NCBI GenBank assembly: GCA_043228905.1 | Contig: JBHGNT010000010.1 | Coordinates: forward strand, 12,586,001-12,650,000 | Reading direction: 5' to 3' | From: Azolla caroliniana | Lineage: Eukaryota; Polypodiophyta | DNA length: 64,000 nt | Position numbers and translations under genes: made by a program | Shown here: one piece after another, positions 35,657 to 46,256 of the stretch | Numbering within the stretch: the stretch's first letter is position 1 | Layout of the letters: each line of letters opens with the position of its first letter | The notes under the pieces: model-generated | Told to the model about the DNA's origin: nothing | Seen by the model: the letters and a program-made list of their open reading frames with translations, nothing else | Databases searched by the model: none

Positions 35657-35728
35657 TCCATTGTAGTCTAGTTGGTTAGGATACTTGGCTTTCACCTGAG
35701 AGACCCTTGTTCAACTCCCAGCAATGAA
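35657..35728 (+). pseudogene. tRNA-Glu(TTC)-like
   Basis: 3' acceptor CAATGAA and T stem CCTTG/CCCAG carry mismatches. Confidence 0.5.
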
Positions 35729-36523
35729 AACAACAATATCATATTATAAATTTCCAACGCATATCATGTGTTAACTGTTTGATAACTCAAAAACTCAAGA
35801 CCTAAAATGTAAAATTAACAAAATAATCAATATTATCTTTGAAGGATTGATGAAAAACTTTAGTTTGGTTTCTCTAGTTTCGATAACTTGATAGAATATC
35901 CAAACATATGCATAGATTGTAGAATAATGCTGAACTCTAGATCAACATTGCACCATAGTTCTTTATTTGAAGAAAAGCACTAGAATATTACATTAACTAA
36001 TTCATTTACTAAATTAATTCCATTGTAGTCTAGTTGGTTCGGATCCTTGTTTTTTACACGAGACTCCCGGGTACAACATTATGTTGTTCAGGAAAACAAG
36101 AAGCGATAGATTTGGTTGTGGTTATTTCTGAACATTGATAGTTTCGATCACTTGATACAATTTCAAACAATACGCATAGATTGGAGAATAATGGCCAATT
36201 GTCGATGACTTTTGCACTATGTTTCTTTATTTGTAACAAAGGACTACAATGGTACATTAACTAATTCATTAACAAAGGACTAGAATGGTACATTGTAATC
36301 AAGTTGCCTCGGATGCTTACTTTTTACCTGGGACGCCCGACTACAAGTAGATATATCATATATCATGAGTTAATGTGGCATCTATAAAAACCCTTGAAAT
36401 TATTAAATCCTAAAAACGATAGTGTGTTAGAATAATCCTAAAAACGATAATGCGCAATATTTAAATATTATTTATTTCTAATCAATTATAGCAATATTGA
36501 AAAGGATTACACACAAGATGTGA

Positions 36524-36595
36524 TCCATTGTAGTCTAGTTGGTTAGGATGATCGGTTCTCACCCGAGAGACCCGTGTTCAACTCCCGGTAATGGA
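36524..36595 (+). pseudogene. tRNA-Glu(CTC)-like
   Basis: Duplicate of 12427; acceptor with G-T pair, anticodon stem ATCGG/CCGAG, T stem CCGTG/CCCGG. Confidence 0.55.
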
Positions 36596-37019
36596 AAAGA
36601 CAATATCATATATCAAATTTTCGACGCATAGAATGCGTTATCTGTATGATAACTCAAAAACTCAAGACCTACAGTAAATGTTAGAATAATGTACAATTAA
36701 CCAAATAATCAAAATTATGTTCGAAGGATTGATGACGAACTTTACTTTGATATTTCTCTCCGAACATCAATTTCTAAACTTAATCCCATTATTCGATTAA
36801 TTGTAGAGGTTTCAAATGAAATTGGACAAAACATTATGCTGTTCGAGACAACAAGGAGAAGTATATTTGGTTGTGGTTATTCGTGAACATTGGTATGAGA
36901 AATTAGTACAACAACAATTATAGTTTGGATAACTCGATACAATTTCAAACAATACGTATAGATTGCAAAATAATGGTCAACTCTCGATGAGCATTGCACC
37001 ATGTTTCTTTATTTGTAAC

Positions 37020-37667
37020 TGTTGAAAAACAGTGCTCGGCCACAACCGAGGAATAGGATCAACTCTCAGAAAACGGGAAATACAAAGTGCACGGGGACAA
37101 TAGAGAGAAAGGTACACTGGATATTTTACGTGGAAAACCCTAAATGGGAAAAACCACGGGAGTCCTCAAACTCCAACTATCACTATGAACAGGGATGTAC
37201 ACTGGTGAAGCTACAAGGCAACAACCTTGAGCTCACTGTCTTCGCCACAGGCGGCGGTAATACACAGAGGCAACGACCTCTTCGTCTCTCTCTCTCTCTC
37301 TCTCGGCTGCTCTCACTTCGCATAAAAATGAGCAACAACATTTAAACTGTTTGCCCTAAGTCATATTTATACACATATGACTTTCGGGCTATTTACAAAT
37401 ATAGCCTCAAGGGCTCTTGGCAAAACATATTCACAAATATGTCCCCGCATCCAGATCTCTCTCCGGGTACATTCGTCATCCGGCTCCGTAACCGGGGTCT
37501 TCAGCATCCGGCTCCGTAGCCGGGGTATTCATCATCCGGCTCCGTAGCCGGGGTCTTCATCATCCGGCTCCGTAGCCAGGGTCTTCGTCATCCGGCTCCG
37601 TAACCGCAACCGGGTTTGCCGTCATTCATCTCCGGACATCCCATCCGGAGGGACCGAAATCCTAACA
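37020..37667 (+). mobile_element. Solo LTR (648 bp) of another LTR retrotransposon
   Basis: Begins TGTTG, ends CTAACA, and is flanked by GTAAC on both sides (37015-37019, 37668-37672), a 5-bp target duplication. The related array site near 12924 has the same text without it (TTTGTAACAAAGGACTAG). No internal coding region remains, so the element was reduced to one LTR by recombination. It contains a (CT)n run and five 28-bp repeats. GC content is far above the array. Strand is assigned by convention only; the family is unknown and does not resemble the chromovirus LTRs. Confidence 0.85.
37477..37616 (+). repeat. Five 28-bp tandem repeats inside the solo LTR
   Basis: Units start at 37477, 37505, 37533, 37561 and 37589, each beginning CATCCGGCTCCGTA. 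Most contain GCCGGGGTCTTC, giving a CCGGCTCC/CCGGGG hairpin-like pattern; the last unit diverges at its end. Confidence 0.85.
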
Positions 37668-37883
37668 GTAACAAAGGACTAGAATGGTACATTAACTAAT
37701 TCATTTATTAAATGAATTCCATTGTAATGAAATTGCCTCGGATCCTTGCTTTTTACCCAAGACGCCCGAGTACAATTAGATATGTTAGATATCATGACTT
37801 AATGCGGAATCTATAAAAACCCTTGAAACTATTAAATCTTATTAAATCAATGATTGCAAGATTAAAAAGCACACAAAATGTGA

Positions 37884-37937
37884 TCCATTGTAGTCTAGTT
37901 GGTTAGGATACTCGGCTCTCACCCGAGAGACCCGGGA
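37884..37937 (+). pseudogene. tRNA-Glu(CTC)-like, cut at a large deletion junction
   Basis: Intact to CCCGGGATCAAG, then fused to a module-C flank (TTTTATTTACTAAATGAAGT). This is the junction that removed the partner of 13190-19735. Confidence 0.65.
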
Positions 37938-38212
37938 TCAAGTTTTATTTACTAAATGAAGTCCATTGTAATCAAGTTGCCTCGAATCGTTGATTCTTAC
38001 TCGTAACGCGTGGGTACAAGTATAGGCATAGGAGAAACTCGATACATTATATATCATGAGTTAATGTGCCATCGATAAAAAGCCGTGAAATTATTAAATC
38101 TTAAAAACGAGAGTGTGTTAGAATAATCCTCTATTTCTTGTTGATGCTTGCGTAATATATAAATATTATTTATTATCAATGATGGCAATATTAAAAAGTG
38201 TACAAGATGTGA

Positions 38213-38284
38213 TCCATTGAAGTCTAGTTGGTTAGAATACTCGGCTCTCACCGGAGAGACCCGAGTTCAACTTCCGGGAATTGA
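38213..38284 (+). pseudogene. tRNA-Glu(CTC)-like, TCCATTGAAG subfamily
   Basis: Duplicate of 19999; 3' acceptor GAATTGA. Confidence 0.5.
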
Positions 38285-38846
38285 AAGAACAATATCATAT
38301 CTAAACTTTTGCGACGCATGTCATGTGTTAACTATTTAATAACTCAAAAAGTCAAGACGTAAAGTAGTTACAATAATGTACAATTAACAAAATAATCAAT
38401 ATTATGTTTGAAGGAATGATAAAGGACTTTGCTTTGATTTTTTTCTCCTCACATCTATTTCTAAACTTAATCCCATTATTCAATTAATAGGAGAGGTTTC
38501 AAATGAAATTTGACAAAACGTTATGTTGTTCGGGAAGAGAAGAAACAATATATTTAGTTGTGGTTATTCCTCAACATTGTTCCGACAAATGAGTACACCA
38601 ACAATTATAGTTTGGATAACTTGATACAATTTCAAACAATACGAATAGATTGCCGAATAATGGTAAACTCTCGATGAGCATTGCACCATGTTTCTTTATT
38701 TGAAATAAACCACTAGAATATTACATTAACTAAATCATTTACTAAATGAATTCCATTGTAGTGAACTTGGTTCATATCCTTGTTTGCGCAATATACAAAT
38801 ATTATTTATTACTAATTAATGATTGCCATAATAAAAAGTACAATAA

Positions 38847-38918
38847 TCCATTGTAGTCTAGTTGTTTAGGATACTTGGCTCTCACCCGAGAGATTCGGGT
38901 TCAACTCCCGACAATGGA
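38847..38918 (+). tRNA. tRNA-Glu(CTC)-like with compensated T stem
   Basis: Identical to 20633 over the tRNA, including TCGGG/CCCGA, the perfect acceptor and the lost D-loop G. Confidence 0.6.
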
Positions 38919-39544
38919 AACGACAATATCATATATTAAATTTCCGACGCATATCATGTGTTAACTGTTTGTAACTCAAAAACTGAAGATTATGTTTGAA
39001 GGATTGATGACGAACTTTACTTTAATATTTTTATCCTAACATCAATTTCTCAACTTAATCCCATTATTCAATTAATGGTAGAGGTTTCAGATGGAATTTC
39101 TCAAAAAATTATGTTGTTCGGGACAACAAGACGGAGTATGTTTAGTTGTGGTTATTCCTCAACATTGTTATGATAAATTAGTACACCACAAATTATAGTT
39201 TGGATAACTTGAAATAATTTCAAACAATACGCATAGATTGCAGAATAATAGTTAACTGTTGATGAGTATTGCACCATGTTTCTTTATTTGTAACAAAGGA
39301 CTAGAATGGTACATTAACTAATTCATTTTCTAAATGAATTCCATTGTAATCAAGTTGCCTCGGTTCCTTGCTTTTTACCTGAGACGCCCGTGTACAACTA
39401 GATATATATCAGATATCATGAGTTAATGTGGCATCAAGAATAACCCTTGAGATTATTAAATCTTAAAAACGAGATCGTGGTAGAATAATCCTCAGTTTTT
39501 CGTTGATGCTCGCGCAAATTGCCTCAGATCCTTGCTTTTTACCC

Positions 39545-40298
39545 ACACCTTACCCCCGGCCCCCATTCAAATGACCTACTCCTCATCCCCAGCTCCCAGT
39601 CCCGCAAGGCGCACCCAACACACGCACCACCGGACCGAAACTAAATCCTCTACCAAGAAAATACATAGGGGTAGACTTAGAAAATTACTTTGGCTCCCGC
39701 TTCTTCAACCGTTAACTTACCTCCACATTTTAGTGGGAAGGCAAACACCCTCCCAGCTCGAGAATAGGATCACTAATCACTCATTGCACAACCTTTCCTC
39801 TTTCCACCTTCCTGCACCCCAACTCAAACTTCTAAGCTTAGGTGTAGACTTTATTCCCCCACCCCAACCTATTAGAAAACAACAATTGATAGATGTCGTT
39901 GTATCCTTGGATAGAACTTACCGCCTCAAATATTTCTTTAGAAACTCTTCTAACATTATCTCTCCATTTAGAATACCGAAACCTAGCTGGAATCCCCCAA
40001 CCGTGCCAGAAATCACACAAACCATCACATCTATCACCCCTGCCCTCCCCTCCCCACCCACCATCCAACCTCACCCTCATAGGAACTTTAGATTGCACTA
40101 CATAATCTCAAAAACAATCAAGACATAGTTATTAAACCCGCGGATAAAAATGTAGGCATGTGCATTCTCTCTAAGGATTGGTACCTTAACAAATGCCTTA
40201 GACAACTCAACGACAAAAACACTTACACCCCCGTCAAAGACGTCCCCCTAGAAACTCTCCACAGTCGACTTGAACACCTATGTCTGAAAGCTTCCCCC
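39545..40298 (+). pseudogene. Penelope-like element, N-terminal part of the RT protein
   Basis: The 5' half of a Penelope-like reverse transcriptase. One frame (to 40128) carries NLSSFHLPAPQLKLLSLGVDFIPPP-type text at about 39790, matching the Penelope motif that ends in LG.F.P.P. A second frame (from about 40092) carries VIKPADKNVGMCILSKDWY, the conserved PADK motif. A frameshift near 40090-40100 separates them. The text ends at 40298 where chromovirus copy 2 is inserted; the frame at 40298 matches the frame that resumes at 46257 once one copy of the CCCCC duplication is discounted. The start near 39545 abuts array text, so the 5' end may be truncated. Confidence 0.75.
40294..40298. repeat. 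Target-site duplication CCCCC, left
   Basis: Five bases left of chromovirus copy 2, equal to 46252-46256 on its right; 5 bp is normal for Ty3/gypsy elements. Confidence 0.8.
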
Positions 40299-40402
40299 TG
40301 TCATGAACAGTACTGAGACAGAGAAGGAATTAGTACTAAACGAAGGATTAGTACTATGAGAGGTGTAGAACTTCTTCGAGAGAAGGAAGAAGTGAGCGAG
40401 AC

Positions 40403-40449
<47 letters not shown>

Positions 40450-40744
40450 TGATAAGAAAGATATTTATTATATGAAGAGAATATACAACGGTGGCTCAAA
40501 GGCTTAAGACTGGCGTTGAACCAATTTGGTTCAACATAATGCCTAGTGCCCTCTTTTATAGTGTTTTCAGGAGTAATCCTGAAGCTTCTAGAATGTTCCA
40601 GAGAAATCTGGAATATACACTAATTTCCTGTAATAAAATGTAAATGAAAATAATATCCTACGTATTACAATAGATGGTCTAATGGTCAAGAGCTCGACCC
40701 ATATAACCTAAGGTCATGGGTTCGAGTCTTGCCATATCATGACA
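40299..40744 (-). repeat. 3' LTR of chromovirus copy 2
   Basis: 446 bp; contains a TATA box (TATAAAAG on minus, near 40552-40560), AAATTGGTTCAA on minus (40516-40527), a (GA)n tract (about 40412-40446) and AGTACT palindromes near the internal start. The tRNA-like module lies at its right edge. Confidence 0.92.
40675..40742 (+). promoter_or_regulatory. tRNA-like stretch with A and B boxes, antisense in 3' LTR (copy 2)
   Basis: TGGTCTAATGG (40675-40685) fits an A box and GGTTCGAGTCT (40719-40729) fits a B box, 33 bp apart. On the strand opposite to the element. Stems are incomplete, so no functional tRNA is claimed. Confidence 0.5.
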
Positions 40745-40757
40745 CTATCCCCGCTTT
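40745..40757 (-). other. Polypurine tract, chromovirus copy 2
   Basis: On the minus strand AAAGCGGGGATAG directly before TGTCA of the 3' LTR. Confidence 0.75.
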
Positions 40758-43683
40758 AAAACGATGAGTGTCACGAGTCGTCTTTGATTGAGGACCCGGT
40801 TTGTGTGGATATTGACGATGGAAGTCTTCAAGAAGAGCACGAGCATTGGTTACATTCTCGATCGGTTCCCAAGTACGTTCGCTGGGACTATAGCCTAGCC
40901 AATCAACTAGATAGTAGAGCTTGTTGCGAACAATCTTGGAATCAAGGATGGCGGCAACCTCGTACTCCGGCCCATCTTCAAGCTCGATCGGGGGTGGAGG
41001 TTGGATAAGACGTTCTGGGATGGTGTTCTCGTGGTAGGGTTCGAAGAGAGAACTATGAATCACCGGAGGTAGATCGAGATGAAAAGCGACATCATTAATC
41101 TTTCCAATAATACGGAAAGGACCTAATCGCCGATAATCGAACTTCTCACATGGGCGAGTAGTCTTGATGTGTCGTCTTAGCAGCCACACCCGATCTCCAA
41201 TATTAAAACTAGATGGAAGTCGATGACGATCCGCGTAGACCTTGTGTGTTTGTTGAGCTTGTTGGAGATGAGTAGATAAATCCGCTTGTATCTTGCGTAA
41301 CCACTCCAAACGATCCTCCGCGCACGGATTTGTGGACACCTCTGGGGTTTCAAGTACACGCCACCGGGGGTGACATCCCGTATAAGCATAAAATGGCATA
41401 ACTTTAGTGGATGCGTGGATAGAGTTGTTATAGGCAAATTCGGCGAAGTGGAGAATATCTGCCCAGTCGTCCTGATGATAGCTGAGAAAGCACCGCAAAT
41501 ACTGCTCCAACGTTTGATTTGTTCGTTCAGCTTGGCCGTCAGTTTGTGGGTGGTAGCCGGAAGAGAGGTTACAAGTGACCTTGAGCATGTTAAAAAGGTG
41601 CTTCCAGAATTTTGACACGAACTGGGGTCCATGGTCGCTGATGATACTATCGGGGAGTCCATGATGCCGACATACTTCACGCATGACAATTTCGGCAGTG
41701 TTTTCACTGGAGATCTCCTTAGTACATGGCAAGAAATGAGCCATCTTCGTATATCGATCGACCACCGTTAGAATCGCATTGAACCCCTTAGAGACTGGAA
41801 GATCTGTGATGAAGTCTAGAGCAATGGATTGCCACGGCTTGCTTGGAATTGGTAATGGTTCTAATAAACCATATGGATGATGCCTTGGCATTTTCGCTCT
41901 GCAACATGTATCACAAGTCCGAACAAAATCCTCGACAAATTGTCGCATACAGGGCCACCAGAAGGATCGTTGTACTAAATGTAATGTTTTAGTACTACCA
42001 AAATGCCCAGTTGTATATGTGTCATGACAATTTTGTACTACTCGAAGGCGGCAAGAACTATTAGGAACATACAAAAGTTCTTTAAAGAAGAGTAATCCAT
42101 CATGGTATTTGAATTGCCGATAGTCCGTACTTGGTGGTTGCGACTGTGAACACGACGCTTGAGAGGGATCAATTTGTGCTAGTATAGCTTGGGCGAACGC
42201 ATCTGTCTTCAAGTCTTCACGTATGGTATCGATAACGCGGGAATCCATAGGCATGTCAAAGATTTGTGTTGCTTGTAGTCGTGCCGGTCCCAAGATGACT
42301 TGTTTTTGGTTATCGAAAGCTGGCTCGCCGGGACGGGGTGCTAGATACGAACGCCGTGATAATGCATCTGCCTTCCCTTGGTGCCTCCCCGGACGATATG
42401 TAATTTTGAAGTCGAAACGCGTGAGGAAGTGGGCCCACCGAGTTTGACGTCGATTCAACACACGAGCATCCTGAAAGTAGGCAAGATTCTTGTGGTCACT
42501 AAATACGGTGACTGGATGAGAGGATCCCTCCAGAAAATGCCTCCATTACATAAAAGAATCCACTATTGCCAATAGCTCCTTATCATGAATTTCGTAGTTG
42601 ATTTCGGCGGCATCAAACTTGCGTGAGTGAAAAGCCACAGGATGTAGCTTTTCATCATTCCCCTGTTGTGACAGAATGCTCCCCAATGCAAAATCCGATG
42701 CGTCAGCTTCGATAATGAATGGTTTCGCCGGATCGACATGAGCTAGAATTGGAGCCAATGTAAATGCTTTTTTAAGACTCTCGAAAGCCATGTCCGTTTC
42801 TTCAGACCAGATGAACGGTTGTCCCTTCCTGGTAAGTTGTGTGAGAGGTAGAACGATCTTTGAGTAATCTTATATGAACTTCCGGTAAAAATTGGCAAAG
42901 CCTAAGAAGCATTGCACATCCCGTACCGAATACGGAGTCTGCCATTCTACCACCATTTTGACCTTAGCTGGGTCCATGGAAATGCCTTCTGACGAAATGA
43001 TGTAACCGAGAAATTCCACTTGGTTGCACCCGAAACTACATTTTTCTAGCTTTGCATACAGACCATGTTCTCGAAGTCGTTTTAGTACTAATAGTACATG
43101 AGAATCATGATCTTCTTGGGTCTTTGAATAAACCAGTAGATCATCCAAATAGATGATCAAACAATCATCCAATAGATCTCGGAATATATCATTAGCCATG
43201 TGCTGGAAGACTGCCGGCGCGTTAGTGAGGCCGAACGGCATGACAGTATACTCGAAGTGCCCATATCTGGTGCGAAACGCGGTCTTCCATTCGTCTCCTG
43301 GTCGGATCCGTACGAGGTTATATGCTCCCCGTAAGTCGATCTTCATGAAGAACCTGGCACCATTGATCCGAAGAGCATACCTATTCCTGATTGTAACCTT
43401 ATTCAAGCCACGGTAATCTACAACGAGACGAAGCGATCCATCTTTTTTCTTGACGAAGAAAATGGGCGCACCGGCTGGAGATTTCGAATGCCGAATGAAA
43501 CCATTGCCCAAATTCTCCTCTATATAGGCCCGAAGGACTTCCAGCTCGGTTGGTGACAAATTGTAGATCGGTCCCCATGGCAGCTCTTTTCCCGGTTGTA
43601 AATCGATGGGGCAATCGTACGGTCGATGATGAGGAAGTGTGTTGGCTTGTACTTTATCGAACACATCGGTGTAATGACGATAC

Positions 43684-44293
43684 TTCTCGGGAAGTTGAAC
43701 GGTGGATTCTTCTTTAGTGGTGTTGGAGGGGTTTACTGATATTGCAAAGAGGAACATTTCCTCCTTGTGCCCTTCTTTACGCAACTGACGTAGCGAAATG
43801 GTTGCCATCTTCTGAGTTGACCCTTGGGTTTGTCGACACTGGATTTCTCTTGTTCTCCAATCTATGTCAGGGTTATGTAACTCGAACCACGGTAGTCCTA
43901 AAACTATAGGATGTTCTGGGATACTAATAATATTAAATGATACTACACATGCTAAGTTATCTAGGACAGTATTAATGGGCTCTGACTCTTCTCGGGAAGT
44001 TGAACGGTGGATTCTTCTTTAGTGGTGTTGGAGGGGTTTACTGATATTGCAAAGAGGAACATTTCCTCCTTGTGCCCTTCTTTACGCAACTGACGTAGCG
44101 AAATGGTTGCCATCTTCTGAGTTGACCCTTGGGTTTGTCGACACTGGATTTCTCTTGTTCTCCAATCTATGTCAGGGTTATGTAACTCGAACCACGGTAG
44201 TCCTAAAACTATAGGATGTTCTGGGATACTAATAATATTAAATGATACTACACATGCTAAGTTATCTAGGACAGTATTAATGGGCTCTGACTC
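43684..44293 (-). repeat. 305-bp tandem duplication inside pol of copy 2
   Basis: 43684-43988 and 43989-44293 are near-identical and head to tail, with a short TTCT match at the junction. 305 is not a multiple of three, so it breaks the reading frame between protease and RT. Copy 1 has one copy. Confidence 0.9.
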
Positions 44294-44583
44294 TTCTAGG
44301 ATATTTCCGGAAGCAATGGGACGTCCATCAATGACTACTACAGAAGCTGGACACTGGAGTTTTCTTAGGGATATCTTATGAGCTTGAGCAAATTTCTTAT
44401 CCATAAAGCAAGAGTTAGCTCCGGAATCTAGGAGTGCTAGGACATGTACTGGAGGGGTACTTTTAGTACTAACTATTACTTGGGCTACGAACACATCACT
44501 AACTTGCTTAGAGGGAATGGAACCACTAATGGGTTGCACAGATCTAGGGCTGTCCAACCAAACGGCTCCTATTTTGGCTGGAC

Positions 44584-45735
44584 TTAGTCGCTTAACTCTT
44601 CTTCTAACTAACTAAGGACATCAAATTTGTTTGCTAGATCTGGGATATTAGTACTATTAGGACTATCAGATATCCCTACTGAAATAGGCTCGGATTTAGT
44701 ACAATTAGAACTAGCGACTATTTGGTTTACCTGTCTTCTTGGCCTAAGGGGGCAATTTATTGCGATATGTCCTGGTCCACTGCAATAAAGACATAGTCGA
44801 TTTGTACGGCGTCGCTGCTTTTCTTCTTCGGATAATGGCCCTCGACGACGTGTAGTGTCAATCTCCATCGGAGTCGGAGTATTCGCTGGAGGCGCATTAT
44901 ATGACTCCCTCGGAAAAGGTCTTGCTGCCACTGAGGCGTAGGTGGGCTCTGATCTTGCCCTCGGCATCTGTAGCTGTCGTTCCGAACGTCGCTCAAAGAG
45001 GCGGTTGTCACATCTCACCGCGCGACTAATTGCCTCTGTTAAGGACTTTGGCTCTTCGGGGAAGGTCAAGAGTAAATCCTTGACGTCGTTGCGTAAACCA
45101 TAACAGAATTGCTCCATCAACGCTTGATCATCCCAAGGGATATCGGCGGCGAGTAGGCGAAAATCTGCAGCGTATGCGGAGGCTGGACAGTCACCTTCGC
45201 GTAATCGCCGGATTTTGTTGATTGCGGTCCTGATGCTGTCAGTATCTCCAAAATATGCTTTAAACTCACCTAGAAACTCTTCAAAATTGTTGAGTAACGG
45301 AGATTCCTTTTCTAATAGTGGAGCGAACCATGACAACGCTGAGCCACTAAACAAAGTGCCTACTAAACCCACTCGTGATGGATCGGTGGGATATCAGGAA
45401 GGATGCATTTGAATAACTAATCGTACCTGGTTAAGGAACCCTCTAAACTGCGATCGCGTTCCATCGAACTTCGTGGGAAGGCCAATCTTAGGTTCTTTAT
45501 GAATCCCTTGTGTTCCGGACCCGTGTTGTTGCATCGCTACGATGGTGGCTTCGAGTTGTTGCACGCGTAACGCAAGTTCCCCATGCTGTTGTTGCGTTTG
45601 CTGCTTTTCTAAGGAGATTTGTTGAAGATCCCCCAGCAACCGTTGGTTTTCTTGTTCCAAAGCATGGAACTTCTCCTTCAAGCATTGAAATTCCGAGAAA
45701 ACAGATTGATATTCTTCAGTGCTAACAGTGGCCAT
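44584..45735 (-). pseudogene. gag of chromovirus copy 2 (premature stops)
   Basis: Starts at ATG 45735 with the same coiled-coil N-terminus as copy 1, then the capsid-like region and a CCHC knuckle (CLYCSGPGHIAINC). TGA near 45391 replaces an Arg codon that copy 1 keeps (MHPSRYPTD), and TAG near 44608 replaces the Gln codon that copy 1 has shortly before the gag stop. Both are C-to-T changes on the coding strand. Between these stops the frame is open for more than 250 residues. The original stop is TAA at about 44584-44586, just after GTTAAGC. Confidence 0.9.
44590..44596 (-). other. Degenerate frameshift heptamer GTTAAGC (copy 2)
   Basis: Same position and phase as GTTAAAC in copy 1. Pol is again in the -1 frame relative to gag, after allowing for the 305-bp duplication. 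Confidence 0.4.
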
Positions 45736-45795
45736 GGGATGAAAGAAAAGAGGAATAAAAGATTAGTAGGAAATGAGAGAGACAGAAGGTAGGGG

Positions 45796-45809
45796 AAATT
45801 GGTTCAAAC
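45796..45809 (-). promoter_or_regulatory. Primer binding site, self-priming type (copy 2)
   Basis: On the minus strand GTTTGAACCAATTT follows the 5' LTR directly. Its TTGAACCAATTT is the exact complement of AAATTGGTTCAA in both LTRs (40516-40527 and 46023-46034 on minus), 33 bases after the TATA box start. Confidence 0.7.
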
Positions 45810-45913
45810 TGTCATAAACAGTACTGAGACAGAGAAGGAATTAGTACTAAACGAAGGATTAGTACTATGAGAGGTGTAGAACTTCTTCGAGAGAAGGAAG
45901 AAGTGAGCGAGAC

Positions 45914-45956
<43 letters not shown>

Positions 45957-46251
45957 TGATAAGAAAGATATTTATTATATGAAGAGAATATACAACGGTG
46001 GCTCAAAGGCTTAAGACTGGCGTTGAACCAATTTGGTTCAACATAATGCCTAGTGCCCTCTTTTATAGTGTTTTCAGGAGTAATCCTGAAGCTTCTAGAA
46101 TGTTCCAGAGAAATCTGGAATATACACTAATTTCCTATAATAAAATGTAAATGAAAATAATATCCTACGTATTACAATAGATGGTCTAATGGTCAAGAGC
46201 TCGACCCATATAACCTAAGGTCATGGGTTTGAGTCTTGCCATATCATGACA
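45810..46251 (-). repeat. 5' LTR of chromovirus copy 2
   Basis: 442 bp; differs from the 3' LTR by transitions such as CATAAAC/CATGAAC, CCTATAA/CCTGTAA and GGTTTGA/GGTTCGA and by a shorter (GA)n. Confidence 0.92.
46182..46249 (+). promoter_or_regulatory. tRNA-like stretch with A and B boxes, antisense in 5' LTR (copy 2)
   Basis: A box TGGTCTAATGG at 46182-46192; the B box is GGTTTGAGTCT (46226-46236), so its CG has become TG here. It points out of the element into the downstream Penelope sequence. Confidence 0.45.
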
Positions 46252-46256
46252 CCCCC
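46252..46256. repeat. Target-site duplication CCCCC, right
   Basis: Matches 40294-40298. Confidence 0.8.

Larger units (their letters stand above)
23707..39544. repeat. tRNA-Glu satellite array, block 2
   Basis: Same unit structure as block 1. 26476 to about 33120 matches 5336 to about 11540; about 36260-37937 matches about 12180-13190; about 37938-39500 matches about 19735-21270. The partner of 13190-19735 is missing, its ends joined at 37937/37938. About 33120-36260 has no direct partner in block 1. One solo LTR is inserted (37020-37667). Confidence 0.93.
40737..44596 (-). pseudogene. pol of chromovirus copy 2: protease-RT-RNase H-integrase-chromodomain (broken)
   Basis: Protease with LLDSGANSCFMD (near 44400), RT with YLDD (near 43150), RNase H, integrase with HHCC and catalytic D-D-E (D in LDFITDLP and SIISDHGPQF, E in AERTNQTLEQ), GPF motif and C-terminal chromodomain (YLVDWLGYSPSERTWEP). 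The part from 42461 to 40737 (574 residues: RNase H end, integrase, chromodomain) is open. Breaks: a 305-bp tandem duplication (43684-44293) that shifts frame, TAA near 42868 and TAA near 42544, both where copy 1 has Gln codons. Nine codons are missing between the RT motifs RYAL and NGA (near 43370), and about seven residues before the chromodomain. Confidence 0.93.
40299..46251 (-). mobile_element. Ty3/gypsy chromovirus, copy 2 (full length, minus strand)
   Basis: Complete element with two LTRs (40299-40744 and 45810-46251), primer site, gag, pol and polypurine tract, inserted into the Penelope-like gene with CCCCC target duplication. The LTRs differ by about three transitions and a few bases of (GA)n length, so the insertion is fairly young. 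It is the same lineage as copy 1 but not a recent copy of it. At least four in-frame stops, a 305-bp tandem duplication and two in-frame losses make it non-autonomous. Confidence 0.95.

Noticed and set aside
37022-37345. Open frame of 107 codons
   Set aside because: Lies wholly inside the solo LTR and includes its (CT)n run; no domain.
40784-41008. Plus-strand open frames within chromovirus copy 2
   Set aside because: They are reverse-strand shadows of pol, which is on the minus strand with clear domains.
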